DNA of 64,000 nucleotides from assembly GCA_942492125.1 (NCBI GenBank), contig CALODM010000026.1, positions 1 through 64,000 of the forward strand, read 5' to 3'. Positions 49,446-57,957 of the stretch are shown piece by piece. Each line of letters starts with the position of its first letter. Positions within the stretch are counted from its first letter, which is position 1. The notes below the pieces were generated by a model. That model was not told the DNA's origin. It made no database searches and was given only the letters and a program-made list of their open reading frames with translations. The stretch is from BCD1 sp942492125 (GTDB lineage Bacteria; Bacteroidota; Bacteroidia; Chitinophagales; Saprospiraceae). The position numbers and the translations under genes were made by a program.

Positions 49446-52229
49446 ATGTTGAAATCCTGCAAACTATTGTTCGCCTCTTTGTTGTTGTTTACCTCCGTTA
49501 GCTTATGGGCTACCCACAACCGGGCCGGTGAAATAGCTGTGGAAGTGGTTGGGGACTGTACCTCCAGCCTCACCGTTAAAGCTACCATTTCTACCTATAC
49601 CAAAGCCAGCAGCTTCTCTGTTGACCGAGACACACTCGAGTTGTGCTGGGGTGACGGTACCTGTATTATGGTCGGCAGGATTAACGGGCCTGGTTCTCCA
49701 CCACAGGGAGAACTGCTGGAAAATGACACCAAGAAGAATATTTATATTGGATATCACACCTATACGGCACGTGGCCAATATACCATTTCCATGCTTGACC
49801 CTAATAGAAACGCAGGAGTACTCAATGTAAATTTCCCCAACTCCGATCAGATTACCTTTTTTATCCAAACGGTCTATACAATGCCCAATCCCAATACCAT
49901 TGGTTGTAATCAGACTCCTATTTTGAGTCAGCCCCCGGTGGATGTCGGCTGTGTTGGACAAAAATTCACCCATAACCCCAATGCCTATGACCCTGATCCC
50001 AACGACAGTTTAGCCTACCGGCTAACGGTTCCCCTTCAGGATATCGGGCTAGATGTTCCAAATTATGAGTATCCCAACCAGATAATGCCGGGGGTCAATA
50101 ATAACATCACCATTGATGAGGTCACCGGAGATATTGTCTGGGATGCCCCGCAACAGGCCGGGGAGTACAATATTGCCATGTACATAATCTCTTATCGAAA
50201 CGGGGTGGCCATTGACACCGTACTCAGAGATATGCAAATCAGGATCTTTGATCAATGTGACAATGCTCCGCCTGTGGTGGAAACTCCTTTTGACGAAATT
50301 TGTGTGATTGCCGGAGAATTGGTGGAATTCGATGTTGTCGCTGCAGCTCCCCTATTTGAAACAGACCAAAAAGTGAGATTGACAGCTCTTGGCGCGCCTT
50401 TCGATCAACAATATAATCCGGCAGTATTCATCGGGGAAAATTTTCAGTGGGAAGATGACCCATTGACAAAAACTTTCCGGTGGCAGACTTCCTGTGAACA
50501 TATTTCAAGTCAATATTATTCTGTTGTTTTTAAAGCTGTAGATGACTTTTTCTCCAGTGATTCCGGGCTCGCAACCCTGAAGACCGTTCGAATCAAAGTT
50601 GTTGGTCCGCCCCCGGAGGATGTCCAGGCAGAAGCTACCGGTAATAAGGTAAACATATCATGGGAACTTCCCTACATATGTGAGGATGCAGCAGAAAATT
50701 ATTTCCAGGGATTTTCCGTTTGGCGTAGAAACGGTTCGAATAATTTTCCTATTGATATTTGTGAACCAGGTCTCGATGGCAAAGGATATACCAAAATTAA
50801 TGGTAACCTGGTGCTGGACATAGCAGATAACAGATACTTTTTCCAGGATGAAAATGTGGAGGCCGGAAGAACCTATTGCTACAGGGTATTAGCACAATTT
50901 GCATTGACCACACCAGATGGACTTAATACTTATAATAAAGTGGAAAGCCTTCCATCAATCGAAGCCTGTGTTCAAATAGGCCGCGACGTTCCGCTGATTA
51001 CGCATGTGGATATTTTATCTACGGATTTTTCAAACGGAGAAATAAATATCTGCTGGTCAAAACCCAAAATACCAGATTTGGATACCCTCGAACATCCGGG
51101 ACCTTATGTTTATGAATTACTAAGGGCTACCGGACAAACGGAAGATATCAATGTGTATCAGCCTATCGGTGTTTCCTTTTCGAGTTTAACTTTTGCCGGA
51201 GCAAACGATACCTGCTTTATTGATACAGGCCTTAATACCAGCGACAATCCTTACAGTTACATTGTCAGGTTTTCTGCTAATGGAGAAATTATTGGAGATA
51301 CCAAAGCAGCAACCTCTGTTTTTCTGAATAGTTTTGCCACCGATAATGCCAATGAATTGAGTTGGACTGAAATAGTCCCCTGGGACAATTACAACTATAC
51401 CATTTACCGTAAAAATCCCTCCGGATCAACTTTTGATTCTATTGGAGTATCCGACACCCCGTTTTACCGGGATGAAAACCTTGTCAATGGACTCGAATAC
51501 TGTTATAAAATCAAGAGCCAGGGAACCTACAATATTCCGGAGGTCATTGACCCGCTAATCAATTTCTCTCAGGAGTTGTGCAGTATTCCGATAGATAATG
51601 TGGCACCCTGCCCGCCCGAACTGGAAGTCACAAATATTTGTGACCAGGGGCTTAACTGTAGTGAAGTTGCTGAATTGACCAATACACTCATTTGGACAAA
51701 TCCTATGGAAACTTGTGAAGAAACTGATGACGTCATAGGTTATAACCTCTATTATGCTCCAACTCAGGGTGATGCCTTTACGCAGATAGCACAGATTGAG
51801 GATGCCACAATACTGGAATATGAACACTATCCTGATTTTGGTATTGCGGGATGTTATTACGTAACGGCTATTGATACTTTTTTCAATGAGAGTATACCCA
51901 GTGATACTGTTTGTGTAGATAATTGTCCGTTCTACGAACTACCCAATACCTTTACGCCAAACGCAGATAATCAAAATGACCTGTTCAAACCATTTCCTTA
52001 TTGTTTTATAGAACAGGTGGATTTCAAGGTTTACAACCAGTGGGGAGAACTCGTATTTGAAACCCAGGATCCTGAGTTGAATTGGGATGGAACCAATTTG
52101 AGAGGAGCCGATGTCTCCGACGGCGTATATTATTATAATTGCCAGGTATTTGAACAACGGGTCAGCGGGGTTACTATAAGGCCGGAGATATTAAAGGGGT
52201 ACATCGAAGTTATTCGCGGTAACCGGTAG
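49446..52229 (+). CDS. Large secreted protein with gliding-motility-type C-terminal domain (T9SS type B)
   Basis: Seen: 927 residues; signal peptide ending in SLWA, followed by THNRAGEIAVEVVG, an N-terminal family seen in many Bacteroidota gliding-associated secreted proteins. Ig/cadherin-like domains contain YDPDPNDSLAYRLTVPL. FN3-like units with Cys and YCYRVLAQF / YCYKIKSQG patterns lie at about 400-780. The CHU_C domain runs from ELPNTFTPNADNQNDLFKPF (near 833) to the end with VYNQWGELVFETQD and DGVYYYNCQV, the T9SS type B sorting signal. Role: surface or released adhesin-like protein; ligand unknown. Intact. Confidence 0.9.
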   Translation: MLKSCKLLFASLLLFTSVSLWATHNRAGEIAVEVVGDCTSSLTVKATISTYTKASSFSVDRDTLELCWGDGTCIMVGRINGPGSPPQGELLENDTKKNIYIGYHTYTARGQYTISMLDPNRNAGVLNVNFPNSDQITFFIQTVYTMPNPNTIGCNQTPILSQPPVDVGCVGQKFTHNPNAYDPDPNDSLAYRLTVPLQDIGLDVPNYEYPNQIMPGVNNNITIDEVTGDIVWDAPQQAGEYNIAMYIISYRNGVAIDTVLRDMQIRIFDQCDNAPPVVETPFDEICVIAGELVEFDVVAAAPLFETDQKVRLTALGAPFDQQYNPAVFIGENFQWEDDPLTKTFRWQTSCEHISSQYYSVVFKAVDDFFSSDSGLATLKTVRIKVVGPPPEDVQAEATGNKVNISWELPYICEDAAENYFQGFSVWRRNGSNNFPIDICEPGLDGKGYTKINGNLVLDIADNRYFFQDENVEAGRTYCYRVLAQFALTTPDGLNTYNKVESLPSIEACVQIGRDVPLITHVDILSTDFSNGEINICWSKPKIPDLDTLEHPGPYVYELLRATGQTEDINVYQPIGVSFSSLTFAGANDTCFIDTGLNTSDNPYSYIVRFSANGEIIGDTKAATSVFLNSFATDNANELSWTEIVPWDNYNYTIYRKNPSGSTFDSIGVSDTPFYRDENLVNGLEYCYKIKSQGTYNIPEVIDPLINFSQELCSIPIDNVAPCPPELEVTNICDQGLNCSEVAELTNTLIWTNPMETCEETDDVIGYNLYYAPTQGDAFTQIAQIEDATILEYEHYPDFGIAGCYYVTAIDTFFNESIPSDTVCVDNCPFYELPNTFTPNADNQNDLFKPFPYCFIEQVDFKVYNQWGELVFETQDPELNWDGTNLRGADVSDGVYYYNCQVFEQRVSGVTIRPEILKGYIEVIRGNR

Positions 52230-52230
52230 A

Positions 52231-52264
52231 TAAAAAAAAGACCGCCAACAGGGAAGTATGGCGG
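52231..52264 (-). terminator. Rho-independent terminator on the minus strand
   Basis: CCGCCA/TGGCGG stem with eight T following on the minus strand. It would end transcripts from the glucosaminidase gene. Confidence 0.65.
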
Positions 52265-52338
52265 CCGCGATTACAAACATGAGAAACCACTAAAAGTGAT
52301 ATTTTAAAGACTACTGGAATAATATTTGGGCCAATTTA

Positions 52339-52387
52339 TTCCGGCAGCAGCCTTTTTAAGGCAAGGTTTAAAAATGCTGCGCCGGAA
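52339..52387. repeat. Nested hairpin
   Basis: Outer arms TTCCGGCAGCA (52,339-52,349) and TGCTGCGCCGGAA (52,375-52,387) pair with a small bulge. Inside, GCCTT (52,350-52,354) pairs with AAGGC (52,358-52,362). No coding frame covers it; it lies in the 215-base gap between convergent genes. Confidence 0.65.
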
Positions 52388-52445
52388 TTCATAGTCGGGT
52401 GAATGTTCAATTTAGTTGTCTCATTGTCTATGGAAAATTTGTTGA

Positions 52446-53267
52446 TTATATCTGCTCGTCCAGTAAATAGAGCTGATATGTTTCAACAATCTGAATCAGT
52501 TTTTGATCATAATTTTTGTCTTTTGAATATTTAAGCTTTTTAAGTTCCTTCGCCCAGGTTTTATAACTGCCGCTGCTTTCAAAAAGGGAGGGATATTCAG
52601 ACTTGAGGAAAATACTGTGAGCTCTCCAGTTTTCCCAGGCGCTTCCATAGGATTGGTTGGACATGGGCAGTCCAAAATGATTGTTCTCCATTTTAGCCAT
52701 TTTTGATTTCCCGGCAGCACTTTCCAGGATTCCCTGAGCGAGCTTAATACTGGCAGGAATACCGAATTTTTCCATCTCCGAACGAGCTACCTTTGAAAAG
52801 CGGTTCACATAGGCCTTCACTTCCTGAGTGCTGGGTGTCGGCATATTTTTAACGGATTTTCCGGAAGGTGACTTTTTATAACTCACTGCCTGCACAAGAC
52901 TCAGCTCCTCTCTGGTCACAGGTGCTGTTTCGGCCATTTCAGAAAAAGATGGAGCATGCATGTTGATGGAAAAGTTGATATCTTTTTTGGCAACAATAAA
53001 AACAGCCACGGCGACAATTCCGATTTTAAACCATGGCAGCTTGATGTCGCCTTGAAGGTTAGGCATTAAACTATGTAAAAAGTACTTTAACAAAACAAAC
53101 AGTCTTGCCAGCCCGGCAAACAATTGCCTGAAAAGCTGCCAGATGTTTGGAACCGGAAAAAAATGCCCTGTGTCTCCGGTATGTAAACCTTGTTCACTTC
53201 TGCTTACACGACCATTTGAGCGGTGATTATTCCCTCCTGCATTTGAATTTGTATAAGAAAGTTTCAT
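52446..53267 (-). CDS. Glucosaminidase-domain (FlgJ/LytG-like) peptidoglycan hydrolase
   Basis: Role: endo-N-acetylglucosaminidase cutting peptidoglycan at the cell wall. Seen: 273 residues. The N-terminal cytosolic part is Ser/Asn-rich, one membrane helix (WFKIGIVAVAVFIVAKK) lies near residues 80-95, and the glucosaminidase domain spans about 145-270. That domain has FGIPASIKLAQGILESAAG (catalytic Glu in GILES), MENNHFG and FLKSEYPSLFESSGSYKTWA. Intact. Promoter at 53,303. Confidence 0.9.
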   Translation of the reverse strand: MKLSYTNSNAGGNNHRSNGRVSRSEQGLHTGDTGHFFPVPNIWQLFRQLFAGLARLFVLLKYFLHSLMPNLQGDIKLPWFKIGIVAVAVFIVAKKDINFSINMHAPSFSEMAETAPVTREELSLVQAVSYKKSPSGKSVKNMPTPSTQEVKAYVNRFSKVARSEMEKFGIPASIKLAQGILESAAGKSKMAKMENNHFGLPMSNQSYGSAWENWRAHSIFLKSEYPSLFESSGSYKTWAKELKKLKYSKDKNYDQKLIQIVETYQLYLLDEQI

Positions 53268-53302
53268 AACGGGTGATTTTTTGATTTAACCAATTGACTA
53301 CA

Positions 53303-53335
53303 CAAATATAAAACTTTTTGTTTTACAAAGTCAAA
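53303..53335 (-). promoter_or_regulatory. Bacteroidota promoter of the glucosaminidase gene
   Basis: On the minus strand a -33 TTTG (53,335-53,332) and a -7 TATATTTG (53,310-53,303) are separated by 21 bases; the ATG is 36 bases further. Confidence 0.6.
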
Positions 53336-53450
53336 TTTTTAAAACTTTTTTGTTTTATTTTTTCAGCCTCTTGCCTTCTTTTAAAACAAAAGCAAAATAA
53401 AACATTGATTATCAGTAATTACCGCGATAACAGAAAATTTAAAAATTTGT

Positions 53451-53458
53451 TATCTTTG
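53451..53458 (+). promoter_or_regulatory. Bacteroidota -7 element of the C-type lectin gene
   Basis: TATCTTTG, 40 bases before ATG 53,498. It lies inside the longer frame from 53,318 and so favours the shorter protein. Confidence 0.55.
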
Positions 53459-53497
53459 ATTCAAATCTGGGCAAGATCCAGCCTTAAGTATCCTAAT

Positions 53498-54349
53498 ATG
53501 CTATTTATGAATAAGATTTTCACCCGAGTGCTTCTCATTTCCTGGCTTTTTATTTTGGCCGGCACCCCCCGAATTCATGCCCAACCCTGCCAGGAAGACG
53601 TGGAGGTTTTTAATTTCACCTTTGATGAGAGAACCTACCAGGTAGTCAAAGAAAATCTTAGATGGGAAGACGCTGCCGAATGTGCCCAAACCAGAGGTGG
53701 AAAATTGGTGGAAATTAATTCAGCCAATGAGCAACTAGCCGTTTTCGAGGGCGTTTCCAATGCGAATATCGAACCGAGTGCCACTTATGCCAGTGAATAC
53801 ACTGAAATCCCATTTGTATGGCTCGGAGGAAATGATATCGAATTTGAAGGAGATTGGTTGTGGGATGGAGATCATGACGGAACAGGAACCTTATTCTGGG
53901 TTGGGAATACCACAGGGGCTGCTGTCGGAGGATCTTACTACAATTGGGGATTTGAACCAGACAATGCCGGCGACCAGGACGGAATGGCGATGGCTTTAAC
54001 AGACTGGCCGACAGGAGAAGCAGGAGAATGGGCAGATCTCAAAATCATCAACGACCTCTATTATGTCGTCGAATATTCAACCCTGTTGAATACGAATGAC
54101 CATTTGAGCCAATCTAACCTCGTTAGTATTTTCCCCAATCCTGCAACACAGTTTTTCAGGGTGGATAACCGTTCAGGGTTTGCCGTTGAGTCCATTGAAA
54201 TTCTCCACAGCAATGGAAGGCTACTCAAAAGAATCTACCAACCCGGAGCAGAGAATATCGATGTCAGCCAATTGCCCAAAGGGTTATACTTAGCCAAACT
54301 CCAACTTGAGTCCGGTTCACTTGTGGTACAAAGACTGGTAATTCTTTAA
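53498..54349 (+). CDS. Secreted C-type lectin-fold protein with T9SS sorting tail
   Basis: Seen: about 283 residues from ATG 53,498 (53,507 also possible), with signal peptide LLISWLFILAGTPRIHAQ. A C-type lectin domain spans about 40-195: NLRWEDAAECAQTRGGKLVEI (the alpha1/alpha2 region), PFVWLGGNDIEFEGDWLWDG, NWGFEPDN and a closing WADLKIINDLYYVVEY. A T9SS type A tail ends the protein (VSIFPNPATQFFRV ... LPKGLYLAKLQ). Family knowledge: such lectin domains may bind sugars or act as structural modules. A surface-displayed binder is inferred. Confidence 0.88.
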   Translation: MLFMNKIFTRVLLISWLFILAGTPRIHAQPCQEDVEVFNFTFDERTYQVVKENLRWEDAAECAQTRGGKLVEINSANEQLAVFEGVSNANIEPSATYASEYTEIPFVWLGGNDIEFEGDWLWDGDHDGTGTLFWVGNTTGAAVGGSYYNWGFEPDNAGDQDGMAMALTDWPTGEAGEWADLKIINDLYYVVEYSTLLNTNDHLSQSNLVSIFPNPATQFFRVDNRSGFAVESIEILHSNGRLLKRIYQPGAENIDVSQLPKGLYLAKLQLESGSLVVQRLVIL

Positions 54350-54429
54350 TTGGGAAAGATTCAGGGTAATCTGGGAGGTCATACCAAACTTCCCCAATTA
54401 CCCTTCCAGCTGATTTGCCATTTGGCCGA

Positions 54430-54729
54430 CTACCCTCCCATGAGCGATTTTAATTTCATGGCTACGCCCATATCTCCTTTAACTTTCACCTTGCCGGTCA
54501 TTACAGCCATCATAGGATTTAACTCTCCCTTGAATAACTTTTGAAAGTTATCGCCGGAAGTGGAAATCATGCAATCAGCGTCATTATCATCATTGGACAC
54601 AACATTTTCCTGCCCTGTACCGTCCAGGTAGATCACCTCATCATCAATTTTAAATTTCAAGGTAGCGCCAAGCGGTGCATTTAATTTAGCCTGGCCTTTG
54701 ATCATTTCCGTTATTTCTGCAATACTCAT
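54430..54729 (-). CDS. SCP2 sterol-carrier-domain protein
   Basis: Role: lipid-binding carrier domain; the natural ligand in bacteria is unclear. Seen: 99 residues, a stand-alone SCP2 domain with LGATLKFKIDDEVIYLDGTG, DADCMISTSGDNFQKLFKGEL and a C-terminal MAVMTGKVKVKGDMGVAMKL helix/strand. Intact. First of the minus-strand genes to the right, separated from the zinc-ribbon gene by 167 bases. Confidence 0.88.
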   Translation of the reverse strand: MSIAEITEMIKGQAKLNAPLGATLKFKIDDEVIYLDGTGQENVVSNDDNDADCMISTSGDNFQKLFKGELNPMMAVMTGKVKVKGDMGVAMKLKSLMGG

Positions 54730-54896
54730 TATTAAGTGTTTTATAATTTTATTTAATCTTCTTTTTGAAAGACGATATTCCTGAATTAGTGGTCGCCCAA
54801 TCCGGATACACAGTACAAAAAACCCATCGCTTCCCTATTGTTAATTATCATTTTTTATTGGGAACAAACCTTTACGGACAGAACCGAGCACAAGTT

Positions 54897-55259
54897 TTAC
54901 TCAATATATTCCTGATCGATCACAAGCTTAAAATAATCATTTGACAATTGAATATATCCATGGTCATAGCAAAAGTGATAAATATTCCCGGACTTGGTTC
55001 GATACTGATTGGTAAAATACCTGAATTTAAACCCTAATTCCATCAGTTCTTCGCGGTGGACCTTGGTTTTCCCGCAAGGGATTAGCTCCGATAGAATTTT
55101 ACGGTTCCTGCGAAGGATCCGGTTAACCTGTCTGGCAAATTCGGTAAGTTCACTGTTCATTCTGTTGTTGTAAGCACTCCGGCAATTGTCGGAACAATAC
55201 TTCTTGTCAATGCGCCCGATGAATTCATCAGCGCATTCCAGGCACTTTCTTTTTTTCAT
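54897..55259 (-). CDS. Zinc-ribbon protein of unknown function
   Basis: Seen: 120 residues; an N-terminal four-Cys ribbon (KCLECADEFIGRIDKKYCSDNC) then SAYNNRMNSELTEFARQ, and an alpha/beta C-terminal part with a HFCYDHGYIQLSND stretch. The YCSDNCR pattern recalls 'hydrogenase maturation/zinc-ribbon' small proteins common in Bacteroidota. Nucleic-acid binding is plausible but unproven. It lies 32 bases after the methyltransferase gene, likely co-transcribed. Confidence 0.7.
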   Translation of the reverse strand: MKKRKCLECADEFIGRIDKKYCSDNCRSAYNNRMNSELTEFARQVNRILRRNRKILSELIPCGKTKVHREELMELGFKFRYFTNQYRTKSGNIYHFCYDHGYIQLSNDYFKLVIDQEYIE

Positions 55260-55291
55260 CTTCGATTAATTGTGGTTTATTTTCAAATGGT

Positions 55292-55960
55292 TTATTTCAC
55301 TTTCTGATTGAAAAGCATCCAGTTCCCCCCGACATCAACAAACTGGCCTTGAGCGAATATTTTCAGGAATCTTTCTTCAAAAAATGTTCTGGTCTTTTTA
55401 ACATCGTCGCGGTTTGCTGCCAAACGATTGTACAACAGTAAACCATTGGGATTCAACAAGGCCTTCAAAGCCTCCAGGTACTCCTCATTTTCAAAATCGG
55501 AAGGAACCGTATCATCTAAAAAAATATCCATGCAGATCATATCAAACTGCTCCCTGCACTGCATGACAAAAGCATAGGCATCCGTACAAATGAGCTCAAT
55601 GCTGGAGCTCATATCCGGTAATGAATATTTATTGGCCAGATACAACACCTCCTCATCGATCTCTACGGCCGTAAAATCAAAATCATGCCCCTGCTTTTCC
55701 AGTATGACGGGGATGCTTCCCAATCCAAATCCCAGAATCAGCACCTTCTTTATTTCCCTACCATCCAGGTTTGCCATTTTGAATCCCTTTACAAAATTAT
55801 CGTACCGGTCTTCGTAGGAATAAACGGCATGAGCAGTGCAGAGCTGGTATCTGCCCCTTCGTAAACTCACATACAAATGAGGATTGTACTCACTCGGAGA
55901 ACTCTCGACGTGCAACTCGCCGAAATAACTAAAGAACTTCCTCCAGAATGTTTTGCTCAT
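55292..55960 (-). CDS. Spermidine-synthase-like SAM-dependent methyltransferase fold
   Basis: Seen: 222 residues; Rossmann core with ILGFGLGSIPVILE (SAM-binding loop) near residue 75, FTAVEIDEEVLYLAN near 98, DAYAFVMQ, then DMICMDIFLDDTVP near 140, the acidic motif of the spermidine-synthase family. The family includes true aminopropyltransferases and methyltransferases, and the residues visible do not decide. Intact. Next in a run of minus-strand genes with the ABM and SAM-hydrolase genes. Confidence 0.8.
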   Translation of the reverse strand: MSKTFWRKFFSYFGELHVESSPSEYNPHLYVSLRRGRYQLCTAHAVYSYEDRYDNFVKGFKMANLDGREIKKVLILGFGLGSIPVILEKQGHDFDFTAVEIDEEVLYLANKYSLPDMSSSIELICTDAYAFVMQCREQFDMICMDIFLDDTVPSDFENEEYLEALKALLNPNGLLLYNRLAANRDDVKKTRTFFEERFLKIFAQGQFVDVGGNWMLFNQKVK

Positions 55961-56020
55961 TTGTTATTTTTTAAAACACATAGGCCTCATAGCCTTTGTA
56001 CATTTTCTGATTTTGCAATT

Positions 56021-56320
56021 TCAACTCACTTCCACCACCGTCCACGCCTCAGCTCTCGCATCAAATAATGGTTTCACCAGGGCCCAGGTTCCTTTAAACA
56101 AATCTGATTGGCGATAGCATTCCAGGGATTGTTCATCTTTCCATAGACTATAAGTAAAAAACACATTGGCCGGCGTTTTACACCGGAGCAATTCTACACC
56201 AAAGCATCCTTCAAAGCTGCTGATATGAGGCTGTTTCTCCTGGTATATACGCTCAAACAATTCTGTTTGATCTTCCCTGAAAGTCATTTTGACAATTCGT
56301 TTAATCGTTTTATTCTGCAT
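56021..56320 (-). CDS. Antibiotic-biosynthesis-monooxygenase (ABM) domain protein
   Basis: Seen: 99 residues, a dimeric alpha-beta barrel ABM fold: RIVKMTFREDQTELFERIY, ISSFEGCFGVELLR and FFTYSLWKDEQSLECYRQS, ending DARAEAWTVVEV. Family knowledge: members include quinol monooxygenases and heme-degrading enzymes, and many have no known substrate. The start at 56,320 overlaps the stop of the SAM hydrolase gene by 11 bases, so they are co-transcribed. Confidence 0.8.
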   Translation of the reverse strand: MQNKTIKRIVKMTFREDQTELFERIYQEKQPHISSFEGCFGVELLRCKTPANVFFTYSLWKDEQSLECYRQSDLFKGTWALVKPLFDARAEAWTVVEVS

Positions 56321-57128
56321 TCAAAAAGTCAATTTGTATGGTGTCTTCAAGATCGAAACCAAGCAATCCGGCAGCATTTCCCATGTGGATCGCTATCTCC
56401 AGGTGATCAGCAGAATTAAACAAACACAAAACTTCCCCTATGGGCACATCGTGATAATGCTGACTGATTTTGAAAATCGGATCGTGCCCTTTAAAGGTCA
56501 ATCTGAAATCTCTGCCCTGTCCAATCTTTTCAAATAGCGATTTATTGATATTGGTGACTACGTTTTCAAAATTATCGATATGGATCACCGATCCTCTTAT
56601 GTGGGAAGGTCCAAGCACCGGCTGAAAACTAATTCTAGTCACCATCGTATCCAAAGGCTCCCCTATACTATATAAGCCACGAGATGAGCAAATGTGACTT
56701 ATTGCATGCGAAAAAATGTCTTTTAGCTCAAAAAAAGTGACATTTTCGACCGGAAGCAGGAAAATTTCAGCAGGAACGGCATCAAAAACCAGGGAGAATA
56801 TTCCATTGTCCGGCCCGATAAAAAAGTGGTTTTCATGCTCAAAAACGATAAAAGAGGATGGTTCCGGACGATCATTCACCAGGAGTAGGTGAATGGTCCC
56901 GGCAGGAAAATGGTGCCAGGCGTTTTTGAAAATAAAAGCAGCCCTGATGATATCGTAATTACCGATTTCGTGCGTCAGGTCGATGAGGTTGATCTCCGGA
57001 TTTTTACTGAGGATGCTTCCCTTCAGCAGCGGAAGATAATAGTCTCTTCTGCCAAAGTCAGTGGTCAGCGTGGCGATGGTACGTTGTTGAGTATCTTTTT
57101 CCCCCATTTGGTGCAGTTCGGTTTTCAT
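56310..57128 (-). CDS. SAM hydroxide adenosyltransferase / SAM hydrolase (DUF62)
   Basis: Role: splits S-adenosylmethionine to adenosine and methionine using hydroxide. Seen: from ATG 57,128, 272 residues; TIATLTTDFGRRDYYLPLLKG near the N terminus with the conserved Asp, then INLIDLTHEIGNYDI, IGPDNGIFSLVF, a middle substrate loop and the C-terminal beta domain with GSVIHIDNFENVVTN. The frame extends to 57,224 with a hydrophobic lead (MGALLLLSFF), so the start is uncertain (57,107 is also possible). It heads an overlapping pair with the ABM gene. Confidence 0.88.
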   Translation of the reverse strand: MKTELHQMGEKDTQQRTIATLTTDFGRRDYYLPLLKGSILSKNPEINLIDLTHEIGNYDIIRAAFIFKNAWHHFPAGTIHLLLVNDRPEPSSFIVFEHENHFFIGPDNGIFSLVFDAVPAEIFLLPVENVTFFELKDIFSHAISHICSSRGLYSIGEPLDTMVTRISFQPVLGPSHIRGSVIHIDNFENVVTNINKSLFEKIGQGRDFRLTFKGHDPIFKISQHYHDVPIGEVLCLFNSADHLEIAIHMGNAAGLLGFDLEDTIQIDFLNAE

Positions 57129-57309
57129 GTAATCAGAGGGAATAACCCCTCCCTGATGTGGTTTCACATTTGGGTAAAAATAGGACTTTTTTCTGAAAAA
57201 AGAAAGCAGCAATAGCGCCCCCATTACTCGACATACAAGCCAGGAATGAAAGTGTGCAAAAAAGGACTTAAACTGAAGGGGGGTATAATCCCAAGAGGAT
57301 TGAATTCAA

Positions 57310-57930
57310 TTACTTGATTCTACAGCTTAAAACCTTCTGCGGACCATTTATAGTGTGGAGGATTCCGTCAAGCTTGTCTCCAATCTTAACAGGACCGACC
57401 CCTGCCGGGGTGCCGGTAAAGATATAATCCCCCATCTGTAATTTGAAGAATTTGGACACATAAACGATTAACTGGTCAAAAGTAAATAACAAGTCAGCAG
57501 TATTGCCTTCCTGGACCCGTGTTTCGTTTTTCAACAGCTCGAACTTAACAGGCCCATCCCCTATTTCGGATTTGGAAACAAAAGCGCCCAATGCAGCGGA
57601 ACCGTCAAATCCTTTGGCCAGTTCCCAGGGGTGCCCATTGGCTTTGAGTTCTTCCTGAAGGTCACGGGCAGTAAAGTCAATGCCTAATGTAATTTCCTGA
57701 TAATAATCCGAAGCAAATTCCGGCTGTACATGCCGGCCGTTTTTGTTGATCTTTAAAACAACTTCGCATTCATAATGCAGATCGCTGGTGAACTCGGGAT
57801 AATAAAGGGGTTTATTATTGACCAGGAGCGCAGAAGGCGGCTTCATAAAGATCACTGGCCTTTGGGGAACGGGATTGTTCAATTCCCTGGCGTGAGCCGC
57901 ATAATTCCTGCCTATGCAAATTATTTTCAT
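57310..57930 (-). CDS. Fumarylacetoacetate hydrolase (FAH)-family protein
   Basis: Role: metal-dependent hydrolase or decarboxylase/isomerase for beta-diketo acids; exact substrate unknown. Seen: 206 residues, FAH C-domain only; IGRNYAAHARELNNPVP and RPVIFMKPPSALL near the N terminus, metal ligand region LHYECEVVL, GIDFTARDLQ, and GDYIFTGTPAGVGPV. This short form is widespread in Bacteroidota. Intact; 27 bases after trpS on the same strand. Confidence 0.9.
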   Translation of the reverse strand: MKIICIGRNYAAHARELNNPVPQRPVIFMKPPSALLVNNKPLYYPEFTSDLHYECEVVLKINKNGRHVQPEFASDYYQEITLGIDFTARDLQEELKANGHPWELAKGFDGSAALGAFVSKSEIGDGPVKFELLKNETRVQEGNTADLLFTFDQLIVYVSKFFKLQMGDYIFTGTPAGVGPVKIGDKLDGILHTINGPQKVLSCRIK

Positions 57931-57957
57931 AAAAAATGTCTACGTTCCCGGTTCAAA

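Noticed and set aside
53318..53497. N-terminal extension of the C-type lectin protein
   Set aside because: The extension has no signal-like continuity, and a promoter element at 53,451 lies inside it.
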